Shown: positions 31,738 to 39,349 of the stretch, one piece after another
How positions within the stretch are numbered: position 1 is the first letter of the stretch
Layout: every line of letters begins with the position of its first letter
Assembly (NCBI GenBank): GCA_014360895.1
Contig: JACIWQ010000010.1
Span: 1 to 48,574, forward strand
Origin: Thermoflexales bacterium
GTDB taxonomy: Bacteria; Chloroflexota; Anaerolineae; B4-G1; DUEL01
Direction of reading: 5' to 3'
DNA: 48,574 nt
Notes under the pieces: model-generated
Databases searched by the model: none
The model's input: the letters and a program-made list of their open reading frames with translations, nothing else
What the model was told of the DNA's origin: nothing
Translations under genes and position numbers: made by a program

Positions 31738-33291
31738 TTACGGGGTACCGTGAGTCCGCATTATTCTCAGCCCCTCCAGCCGCAGGAGGTCGGGGAGCAC
31801 GGCCCGATAGACGGCACAGTAGGGAGACGGGGCCAGCGGTGTGCCCCGATGCCGTTGGGCCATCAGCGGACAGCCGCCCGCGCAGATGTAGCGCCAGGGG
31901 CACTCCCGGCATTCCTCCTTTTCCTCCACCGGCGGGTTGCGGAACCCGTCCTCCGCCCGCACTGCGGCCAGCGGGTCCTCCTCCCAGACGGTGCCGGCCG
32001 TCCGCTCCATCTCCATATGGCAGCGGGCCACTCTGCCCTCCGGCCCGACCACCAGATAGGCGTGCCCGGCGCCGCAGGGGTAACGGTGGGGGAGGCCGAA
32101 GTCGCAGCGGTCCAGCAGATTGCAGAGGGCAAAGGGGAGGCTGCCGGCCACCGATTGCAACCGACGTTCTATCTCATCCAGGGCGGCCCGCAGGCCGGCG
32201 ATGAGGCGCTCCGGTTCGGGATTCAGGTCGGGACGGCCGGGGGCCGGGCGGACGAAGTTCAGGTTGAAGGGCATTTTCCGGTCCAGCGCGGAGGCCACCA
32301 CCTCCGCCAAACGGTCCACATTGTAGGTAGTGACGGTGACGGAGAGGTGAGGGGTCAGGCCCAGGGCCATCGCCTGTTCCAGTCCTCTGGCAACTCTCGC
32401 GAAGGAGCCGTTGCCGTCGGCGGACATCCGTTGCCCGTCGTGGGCCGGGCCCAGGCCGTCCAGGGAGACGGCAAGCCGAATCCCCTCATCCCGGAGCCAG
32501 CTCAGCAGGGCAGGGGTCAGGGTCGTGCCGTTGGTGAGGAGCACTTCCCGCAGTTCCAGGCCGGCCTGGGCGGTGCGTGCCCGCGCATACTCGTGGACGG
32601 CGCGGAGGGTGGGGAGGTTGAGGGTTGGCTCGCCGCCGGCGTACTTGAGTTTCAGGGCCCGGAAGCCACCTGCCCGCGCCGCGCGAATGGCCCCCTCCAC
32701 CGCCGCCTGCCCGACCTCCGGGGACATGTCGGCGTCGCCCCGGGGGGCGTAGCAGTAGGCGCAGCGGAGGTTGCAACGGGTCGTGAGGTGGAGCCAGATG
32801 GTGAGGGCGGGAGGGGTGAAGCGTGAAGCGGGAGGCGTGAAACGTGAAGCGTGAAGCGTGAGGCGTGAAACGTGGCGTGAAGCGTGAAACGTGACGGTAT
32901 CGGGGGGCTGGGGTGCCAGGAGGCCCAGCGCGGCCAGTTGGTGGGCGGTGGGGTCGGCCAGGGGGGCGGGGGTAGCGAAAGAATCCAGCATCTGAGCTGC
33001 CGGAGGGTTCAGCACCACCACTCCGGCGGGGCCGACGGGGTTGAAGGCCAGATGGTAGCCGTCGGGAAGGGGGGCGCGGTAGAGGGAGGGAGAGAGTCCC
33101 CAGAGCCCGGCAGGAGGCGGCTTGCCGATGGCCGATGGCAGGCCGGAGGGCATCGCGGGCGCGCAGGCGCAGTCGGTTTCGGCCACCTCAATCGCCGAAG
33201 TGATCCAGAAACCGGCGGCACAGGCGCAATCGGATTCACCATAATCATCGGCTGAAGGTGGAGTGAAAAAGATAGCACAACGATGGCTCAC
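31738..33291 (-). CDS. Radical SAM/SPASM protein with Cys-rich N-terminus
   Basis: A 517-residue peptide-modifying-type radical SAM enzyme. Residues 1-50 contain two near-identical boxes, ESDCACA (19-25) and ETDCACA (38-44). Residues 65-125 (LYRAPLPDGYHLAFNPVGPAGVVVLNPPAAQMLDSF) look like a PqqD/RRE-type peptide-binding module. Residues 131-162 (TFHASRHVSRLTLHASRFTPP) are translated ACGTGAA-type repeat DNA. The radical SAM core has C173, C177 and C180 in TTRCNLRCAYC with AGGEPTLN. The C-terminal SPASM region has CGAGHAY...ARCHME, ECRECPWRYICAGGC and SPYC for auxiliary Fe-S clusters. AGGAGC precedes GTG 33291. It overlaps the GNAT gene by 47 nt and ends at a good terminator. The substrate is unknown; no separate precursor peptide gene is visible. 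Confidence 0.85.
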   Translation of the reverse strand: MSHRCAIFFTPPSADDYGESDCACAAGFWITSAIEVAETDCACAPAMPSGLPSAIGKPPPAGLWGLSPSLYRAPLPDGYHLAFNPVGPAGVVVLNPPAAQMLDSFATPAPLADPTAHQLAALGLLAPQPPDTVTFHASRHVSRLTLHASRFTPPASRFTPPALTIWLHLTTRCNLRCAYCYAPRGDADMSPEVGQAAVEGAIRAARAGGFRALKLKYAGGEPTLNLPTLRAVHEYARARTAQAGLELREVLLTNGTTLTPALLSWLRDEGIRLAVSLDGLGPAHDGQRMSADGNGSFARVARGLEQAMALGLTPHLSVTVTTYNVDRLAEVVASALDRKMPFNLNFVRPAPGRPDLNPEPERLIAGLRAALDEIERRLQSVAGSLPFALCNLLDRCDFGLPHRYPCGAGHAYLVVGPEGRVARCHMEMERTAGTVWEEDPLAAVRAEDGFRNPPVEEKEECRECPWRYICAGGCPLMAQRHRGTPLAPSPYCAVYRAVLPDLLRLEGLRIMRTHGTP

Positions 33292-33760
33292 AACCTGCTC
33301 CTTGTTTTGAAGATGGCAACTCCAGGGCCATTTCTATCCATTCATCCTCCCCCCAGCCCGTAGGCCTGAAACCGTATTCTGAAAAAAGTTTCATAGCCTG
33401 ATGGTTATCGGATCGGGTGGTCAAGACCAGGCGAGAAAGCCCACGCTCCTGGGCCCAGGCAATAGCCTGCACGAGCATCTGCGCACCCAACCCCTGACCT
33501 CTGGCAGAAGCCAGAAGCCCAATACCCAGTTCGGCTTCCTCTTCGCTGGTAGGGAAAAGGCGGCACCACCCAACAATCCGTTCGCCGCTCAGCGCAACCA
33601 GCAGCAAGTGGCATGAACAATCCGGCTGGCTCAGCGCGTGCTCCCAGGCCGGCGTGGGCTCAAAGCGGGGGGTGCGCATCATCCCCTCAGCGCAGACGGT
33701 GTTGACAATAGAGCAAAGTTCGTCGTGGTCTCGAAGCCGATATAATCTTACCTCATGCAG
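33245..33760 (-). CDS. GNAT-family acetyltransferase
   Basis: An approximately 171-residue N-acetyltransferase. The acetyl-CoA-binding motif A is plain (ELGIGLLASARGQGLGAQMLVQAIAWAQERG), as is the C-terminal motif B region (LVLTTRSDNHQAMKLFSEYGFRPTG). The acyl acceptor is unknown. The start is a problem: homology-like sequence begins at HEVRLYRLRDHDEL, but no ATG, GTG or TTG lies there. The nearest candidate is CTG at 33760, inside the end of the NTPase-TPR gene, and the next ATG (two in tandem, about 33682) would cut off 26 residues of the domain. A non-standard start or a single-base error at the ATGA near 33757 are both possible. It overlaps the genes on both sides, so it belongs to the same transcript. 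Confidence 0.75.
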   Translation of the reverse strand: MHEVRLYRLRDHDELCSIVNTVCAEGMMRTPRFEPTPAWEHALSQPDCSCHLLLVALSGERIVGWCRLFPTSEEEAELGIGLLASARGQGLGAQMLVQAIAWAQERGLSRLVLTTRSDNHQAMKLFSEYGFRPTGWGEDEWIEMALELPSSKQGAGCEPSLCYLFHSTFSR

Positions 33761-36700
33761 CCAGTTGGTGCAGTTCTTCGTATGGGCCGAAATGTTTGAC
33801 CAGTTCTTTCCAGAGACGCCAATCTTCCTTTCGGGCTTTCCAGGGGAATTCATCGGCCATACCGGCGACAGCGTCATAGAAAGTCCTCAACTCCGAAACA
33901 TTCAGCACTTTCAGGCGATTATGGATCAGGTTGAGCGCCCGGCGAAGGTCCCGGAAATTTTCAGCCACCAGGGCATCATACTCCAGGGCCAGAGCAAATT
34001 CCCGGGCCGCCTGTCGTAAAGAGGGATAAGGTGGATGCAGTTGACTCTCCTGGGTTGGTGCAAAGCGATCCAGGGCACGCACGCCCTTAAGGATGTGCAA
34101 TCGGGCCATCTGAGAGAAAACAGCTAGAATCGTGTTCTCCTGGATAATAGGAGAGGTCTCAGGGGTTATCTGATACTGAGCAAACTGCTCCTGGATCAAC
34201 TGCTCCACTTTGGCTTGGTGTAAGCGGAGTTTTTCATCTGCGCCGGTGTAATGATATAGCCACGCCAAACCCATCGCAGCATCCAGATACAGCACCCATA
34301 GTTTGTGTTTCTCAGAAATTTCCATCGCCTGCCGGAATGAAGATTCCGATTGGCGGGCATGTTGTTCAATGTCCACCCCTTCTATCAAGGGGGGACGACA
34401 GAATTCCCGGTGGGCGATAGCTTCCTCATAGTAGGCTGTCCCCAACCGTTCAGGCTCCAGGAGGCGCTGAGAAAAAATCTCCTTAGCTTGGTGGCTGTAT
34501 TCCAGTGATTTCTCCAACCGGCTTTTCCGGGTGGCCGCCGGACAGGGCGGCTCGCTCATATAGCGGTAACAGGCGGCCAGGGAAAGAGCAGCCAATCCTT
34601 CGCCGCGATGGAAGTCGACCTCCCGAGCCACAGCCAACGCCCGGTGGGCCCACTCTTCGGCTGCCCGATAATCACCGGCGTAAATCTCAATCTGGGCGCG
34701 AGTGTTTAGCGCAAGGGACACGGCGCCGGCCAGGCCCAACCCCTGGCGCAATTTTAAAGCATCATTGGCATGACGGCAGGCGGGGTCAAATTCGCCCCGG
34801 AGAGCCAGGACAAAGGCCAGGTTGGTCAGCGTATTGGCCTGTTCGGCTTCCATTTTGACCGCGCGCCAGTGGGGGAGGGCTTTCCAGTACATCTCAGCTG
34901 CGGCGATAAATTGCCCCTGTACTCGCCGCAGATATCCCCAATGGTTATACAGTCGGCCAAGTATGGCACTATGCCGAATCCGAGTCTCTGAAGAAACCTC
35001 TAGAGCCCCCAAACGTTGTTGGGCTTCGTATAACCTGTGTTCGGCCTCAATCAAGTTCCCCTGATAGAAATGAATAGCAGCTTCAGCAATATCTAACTCG
35101 GCCTGGGTGAGGGGGCCGCCATCTGCAATCAGATACCGGGCCTCCCCTCGCAGCCTCTCTACCAACAGCTTTGCTTTGTCATACTCTCCAGCGACAATCT
35201 GCCGCTTAACCCACCGGACCGCTGCATCGGCCCGGACCTCGGCAAGAGAAAGATTCTGAACCCTGTCGGTGTGGCCTTGGGGAGCTTGTTCCCTCAAGAA
35301 TTCCATCAACTCTACTTGCAACTGAGCGTCCAATGTCCCATCGCCCATAGCCAACGCTTCTTCGGCGTACACAAAATATTGGTCAAATCCTTCGCGAGGG
35401 CTTCGGCGCAATCTGTAGTAAAGGTATTCCACCAAAGCTTCTCGGAGGCGCGCTGTTTCCAGAGCAATTTGATCTGAAGGGGGAAGACCAGATTGAACCT
35501 CGTACAAGCTTAAAATGTTCGCTTTGATCTGGTCAATGAGGGCTTCGTAATACTCCCGAAGAGGCTTGAACACCGCCTCCGGAATAGTCCCCCGGGGGTC
35601 ACGGAGAAGAGCATACATTTCATCATGCAGGAAGAGGCGCTGGTCAGCAGGACGGATTTTCACAAAAGAGAGGCGGCGGACCCGCTCGCATGCCTCTTTC
35701 AGCACATCCCCGCCAAGACCTGTGATTTGGCCTAAAAGGGCTTCATCGGCACCCCGATGTAGCCAGCTCAGGGCTTCCACCACTTTCTCCGTTGGATGCA
35801 AAGCCATGCGGATGGCCTCTTCCACCCCTTTTAGCAGACTGCCCTGGAGTTTCTCTCGTTCCTCTTTGGAAAGCCCTTTCACCTCTTCAAGAGACCGACC
35901 CAATGGAAAAGGCTGCCCGCTGATTGCCAGATACTCTATGGCCAGAGCTAGAAAGACGGGGCGCACTGTACCATCGTCCCGTAGGCCATAGAAACACATG
36001 CGGCGGAGATCGTTGTCCCACTGGGACAATCTATCAGCAGCCAACCGGTCTCGCGCTTCGGGGCTGGAGCGAAGAAAAGGAAGCAATACTTGAAAGTACT
36101 CTAAAGTTTCCTCTTCCGTAAAGCCCGAGAGCGAGATCGGAATAAAATTCCCGATGTTCTTCAATTCTTCTTCCACAGGAACAGGGCGGCCAGCCAGAAT
36201 GATCACCGTGTTCTGAAGATTAGGGAGAAAATCCTTCAAAAGCCATCCATAAACCATAGCAGCACCAATGGGAATACCCAATTCTCGGGCAACCGGATCA
36301 TCACGAAGAAACAATCGTTCCACCGTGTCTAAACCGAACAGAACGCGAGTTTGTTGGGCCATCTCGTTCCAGTCGCGGATGAAAGCCTCGATCATTTGCT
36401 CTTTCTGCCGTTGCCGTTCTGTGCTTTCTTCGGGTACCCGTCTCCACTTTTCTCGCTCTTCCAGATACCGTTCAAAGCCCTCCCCGCTCGGAGACATCAC
36501 GTCTTGAAGAGATTGCAAAAGCCCTTCCACAGTATGATTGATGGTGTGGTACATATCCACCGGCCGGGTGGCAGCTCGCAGGGATAGACCCTCCGGAGGA
36601 TTTTGGAGAATATGTTGAAGCAAGCGGGTTTTGCCGATACCGCCTGGCCCGGTAATGTAAATCACATACCGGTGGGGATGGTCCCGAAGGGCTTCCTCCA

Positions 36701-36791
36701 CAGAGGCCAGTTCCTTTTTCCGACCCACCAGCGTCGCCGTGGCGAGAGGGCTCAAATACACCTCTTCCGGGGAAATCGTAAAAGGGATCAT
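33753..36791 (-). CDS. STAND-like P-loop NTPase with TPR C-terminus
   Basis: A 1012-residue protein. After a short leader, the NTPase begins VGRKKELASVEEALRDHPHRYVIYITGPGGIGKTRLLQH, with Walker A GPGGIGKT at 48-55 and a Walker-B-like RVLFGLDT at 149-156. IILAGRPVP, before the ELKNIGNFIPISLSGFTEEETLEYF segment, resembles the sensor-1 and arm region of STAND/AAA ATPases. A helical middle domain leads to TPR-like helices (about 560-920), for example GYLRRVQGQFIAAAEMYWKALPHW and FVLALRGEFDPACRHANDALKL. STAND proteins of this shape act as ligand-triggered switches in signalling or antiphage defence. No effector domain (nuclease, TIR, protease) is visible in it. Its ATG overlaps the previous stop by 4 nt; it is the last of five NTPase genes. 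Cytoplasmic. Confidence 0.8.
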   Translation of the reverse strand: MIPFTISPEEVYLSPLATATLVGRKKELASVEEALRDHPHRYVIYITGPGGIGKTRLLQHILQNPPEGLSLRAATRPVDMYHTINHTVEGLLQSLQDVMSPSGEGFERYLEEREKWRRVPEESTERQRQKEQMIEAFIRDWNEMAQQTRVLFGLDTVERLFLRDDPVARELGIPIGAAMVYGWLLKDFLPNLQNTVIILAGRPVPVEEELKNIGNFIPISLSGFTEEETLEYFQVLLPFLRSSPEARDRLAADRLSQWDNDLRRMCFYGLRDDGTVRPVFLALAIEYLAISGQPFPLGRSLEEVKGLSKEEREKLQGSLLKGVEEAIRMALHPTEKVVEALSWLHRGADEALLGQITGLGGDVLKEACERVRRLSFVKIRPADQRLFLHDEMYALLRDPRGTIPEAVFKPLREYYEALIDQIKANILSLYEVQSGLPPSDQIALETARLREALVEYLYYRLRRSPREGFDQYFVYAEEALAMGDGTLDAQLQVELMEFLREQAPQGHTDRVQNLSLAEVRADAAVRWVKRQIVAGEYDKAKLLVERLRGEARYLIADGGPLTQAELDIAEAAIHFYQGNLIEAEHRLYEAQQRLGALEVSSETRIRHSAILGRLYNHWGYLRRVQGQFIAAAEMYWKALPHWRAVKMEAEQANTLTNLAFVLALRGEFDPACRHANDALKLRQGLGLAGAVSLALNTRAQIEIYAGDYRAAEEWAHRALAVAREVDFHRGEGLAALSLAACYRYMSEPPCPAATRKSRLEKSLEYSHQAKEIFSQRLLEPERLGTAYYEEAIAHREFCRPPLIEGVDIEQHARQSESSFRQAMEISEKHKLWVLYLDAAMGLAWLYHYTGADEKLRLHQAKVEQLIQEQFAQYQITPETSPIIQENTILAVFSQMARLHILKGVRALDRFAPTQESQLHPPYPSLRQAAREFALALEYDALVAENFRDLRRALNLIHNRLKVLNVSELRTFYDAVAGMADEFPWKARKEDWRLWKELVKHFGPYEELHQLAA

Positions 36792-37927
36792 CGCTCTCCC
36801 TCCTTCTGCCGAGTTAAACAGTTTTGATGATAGGATCTTTCACCCTCCCAGCGCGTTGCCGTAGAGGGAAATTCCTTCGCCCAGCGCTCATATAGATCGC
36901 GCGCGGCTTGGTGGAGAGCTTCCCACTTATCCGGATGGTTTTGCTGGAGGTGAAGTTCCACTAACTGGCGAACGATTCTATCCAAGACATACGCTCTTTC
37001 GTCAACGTCCCACTGGGCCAGGGCCCAACGGATCAGTTCGTCCCGCACCTGCCGGGCCTGAGCATATGTCCATTCCCGATAGGAGCGGTCACCGGTATAA
37101 GCCGCCATCATCTCGGGAATTCGGTCCTCATCAAAAGCGCGCAGAACACAGAGCGCCTCCAGATATTCGCGGATTTTCTGGCGGTGTTCCTCAGGGACTG
37201 GCTCCAGTAATTCCTCAATCACCGCATCTGACACCTGAGTGGGTTGGGGTTCTGCAGCGAGGAGGTAATTAGCCAGGGGGTTGCCCCCCGTCATACGGTG
37301 GATTTTCCCGGCTTGCGGAAGACCTTGTTGGGCCTGCCTTTCCAATTGCTGTCGGGTCTCCTCTTCACTTGGGAGCGGTTTTACGATCACCGGCTCTGCA
37401 CGAATCGTCAGGTCAGGTGTCCTCCATGGATACCATCGGCCGCGCCCTGTTAAGACAATAAACACCCGGGGCTCGGAGATCAGGGGGGCCAGTAGGTACT
37501 CCTCCAACAATGCCAGCAATGTCCAATCAGACTCATAAACGTGGTCTAGGATAAGGATAAGCGTTTTCCTGATCTTACGGACATGCTGGAGAAGTGTGCG
37601 AGACATCTCGGCCAAGTCGGTGCCCAGACGCTCCCCAGGCCCCCCAATCTTCTCGCTGACCCGACGGATAATATCCGCTGTGGCCCATCCCGGCTCCCTA
37701 CCCCTGTACTCCTTCAGGTCCAGCCGTAACACCTGGAGATCCTTGCGACGACGAAGTTGCCATTCCCAATGGGCTGGCAGCCAGGACTTTCCCACCCCAC
37801 GCTCCCCTCTAAAAATAACGGCGCGCTTTTCACCGGACTCTAAAATACGATCCAGCCGACTCAGTTCTTCTTCACGATTTACAAACTTGTCCGGCGAGTA
37901 CAATGGCGGAGAGAGCAGAACGGTCAT
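36788..37927 (-). CDS. P-loop NTPase (AAA/STAND-like), third small cluster member
   Basis: A 379-residue protein. VNREEELSRLDRILESGEKRAVIFRGERGVGKSWL gives Walker A GERGVGKS at 41-48; TLILILDHV (about 121-129) is Walker B, with His in place of the usual second acidic residue. RVFIVLTGRGRW follows as a sensor-1-like strand, and PLPSEEETRQQLERQAQ as the helical arm. The last 170 residues are helical and charged, with no known domain. The frame is open upstream to 38536, but GGAGG just before ATG 37927 and the 4-nt overlap with the upstream gene fix the start. It also overlaps the downstream NTPase-TPR gene by 4 nt. It is probably a soluble partner of the other NTPases; no function is known. Confidence 0.75.
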   Translation of the reverse strand: MTVLLSPPLYSPDKFVNREEELSRLDRILESGEKRAVIFRGERGVGKSWLPAHWEWQLRRRKDLQVLRLDLKEYRGREPGWATADIIRRVSEKIGGPGERLGTDLAEMSRTLLQHVRKIRKTLILILDHVYESDWTLLALLEEYLLAPLISEPRVFIVLTGRGRWYPWRTPDLTIRAEPVIVKPLPSEEETRQQLERQAQQGLPQAGKIHRMTGGNPLANYLLAAEPQPTQVSDAVIEELLEPVPEEHRQKIREYLEALCVLRAFDEDRIPEMMAAYTGDRSYREWTYAQARQVRDELIRWALAQWDVDERAYVLDRIVRQLVELHLQQNHPDKWEALHQAARDLYERWAKEFPSTATRWEGERSYHQNCLTRQKEGER

Positions 37928-39126
37928 TTGAGTCCTCCTTGAAAATAATAGATAGACATCGTCTGGTACCAATGGATGGCTGCTTGGATGTCCATTGCCG
38001 CTAAAAGGCCATCCCCTTCTCGCCGGACATGCTCCTCCACAACGCGGCGAGTAATAACCAGTATTTCGCGCGGGAGGGGATAGACCGTCTTCGCCAACAA
38101 AGTCTCTATATCCCGCAGAGCAGGGGAGGCCAAAGCATCCAGGCTGCCAAAGGCGCCCTCGGTGGCCACGTAGACCCGCCGACGAATCACCTCTGCCAAC
38201 AACTCCGGCGTCCAGTGAATGACGGACACACAAGCCGGGGTAAATATATCCGGGAAGCGTTCCTCCAGTGGAGATTGCGCTTCCATAGGGAGAAACCCCT
38301 TCAGGAATACCCGCTCTTCCGCCCATTCCCCCGCCCATTGCAATAGGGGCTTCAAGCAGCCGGCGATGGCCGATGGGTCGGCAATTGTTTCGGGCGCGCC
38401 ATCCAGCCCATCCAGCAAGACATAGACGCTCGGAAAGCCCAACAGGCCCCGCAGGAGATCCTTTAATCGCACCCAACGTTCTCCGGGTGGAGGTGGCGGC
38501 CCACCTCCGGCAACCGCTTCCAGAGCGTCGCACCACCTGATTACCTCATCGGGAGCAGGCGGGTTTCGGAGGACGAAAGCGGGGTCCAGAACTTCCGACA
38601 GGATCTGGGGATTCGCGGCCGCACGGCACCGCCCCAGATAGGCCGAGAGGGGACCAGGAAGATTCCAATGAAGTGTCTCAGCAATATGCCGACGTCCCGG
38701 TTCATCCAAGCGAAGAAACCAATAAGGACGATAGGCCATAACCAGGAGGAGCGCGATCGCGCCTGCGCGGGACAAAGCAGCCAGGTGCTCCTCTTCTGAA
38801 GGATGTGTGTGTCCCCAGGCCAGGAAGGGGGGCACATAGGGGATCGGGAAGGGGCGATTGGTCTCTTGCCCGACCCAGCAGGCCTGCATCACGCTGATGC
38901 GCAGGGCCGTTTTGCCACCGCCTGCTGGAGCAAAAACCCAGGAAACTCCATCTCCCCAGACGCGCGCGAAGATATGGTGGCCGACCAAGTACTCACTGAG
39001 GTGGGGATCGGCAGCCGCATCCAGCAATGCGAAGGGGTCAAACCGAAAGCCAGCCCACCTCAGCCACTTGGTCACCTCCGGCGCGTCCGGCATGCCCTGA
39101 GGAATAGTGCTATCTGGAGAAGCCAT
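37924..39126 (-). CDS. P-loop NTPase, paralogue of the winged-helix NTPase
   Basis: A 400-residue protein. WAGFRFDPFALLDAAADPHLSEYLVGHHIF precedes VSWVFAPAGGGKTALR (Walker A at about 66-73). VYVLLDGLDGAPET (about 234-247) is Walker B with Asp-Gly-Leu-Asp. The DPxLSxYxV...F lead-in and the LLDGLDG strand match those of the next gene upstream (EDEPWLSVCFVPPPEF and WVMTDGLEG), so the two are divergent paralogues. Residues 170-215 form a Pro-rich insertion. The C-terminal 120 residues are helical, with no DNA-binding domain. The start is uncertain: ATG 39126 and GTG 39135 lack a good ribosome-binding site. It lies 220 nt after the winged-helix NTPase gene, and that gap holds the phased repeats. 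Confidence 0.72.
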   Translation of the reverse strand: MASPDSTIPQGMPDAPEVTKWLRWAGFRFDPFALLDAAADPHLSEYLVGHHIFARVWGDGVSWVFAPAGGGKTALRISVMQACWVGQETNRPFPIPYVPPFLAWGHTHPSEEEHLAALSRAGAIALLLVMAYRPYWFLRLDEPGRRHIAETLHWNLPGPLSAYLGRCRAAANPQILSEVLDPAFVLRNPPAPDEVIRWCDALEAVAGGGPPPPPGERWVRLKDLLRGLLGFPSVYVLLDGLDGAPETIADPSAIAGCLKPLLQWAGEWAEERVFLKGFLPMEAQSPLEERFPDIFTPACVSVIHWTPELLAEVIRRRVYVATEGAFGSLDALASPALRDIETLLAKTVYPLPREILVITRRVVEEHVRREGDGLLAAMDIQAAIHWYQTMSIYYFQGGLK

Positions 39127-39322
39127 CGGAGTCACAGAAGGGGAAGGGGGAGAAACAGTAGCAATATCATCTATGCCGGACCAACCGAAAAATCGCCGGA
39201 TAGTAAAAATAGCATCTTTTTACCCCCTCTGGTTTCTCCAAATGCAGATATATTATGGCGCGGTTAATAAAATGAGGCAAGAGCGTATAGGGCTTTCGCG
39301 CTTGCAATTCTCTTTAAAATCG

Positions 39323-39349
39323 CTCACAGTTATCTCACCAATTCCTCAC
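39323..39349 (-). promoter_or_regulatory. 11-bp-phased GTGAG direct repeats (three units)
   Basis: CTCAC occurs at 39323, 39334 and 39345 on the plus strand, i.e. three GTGAG boxes at exact 11-bp steps on the minus strand, the strand of the operon. They overlap the stop codon of the winged-helix NTPase gene and lie upstream of the next NTPase gene. The following 190 nt (39136-39322) is AT-rich, and a CATAAT/TATATC stretch near 39248-39258 could be a -10. Confidence 0.55.

Noticed and set aside
37928-38536. N-terminal extension of the 36788-37927 NTPase
   Set aside because: The extension overlaps the upstream NTPase gene completely, is Gly/Arg/Ser-rich, and a good ribosome-binding site exists at ATG 37927.
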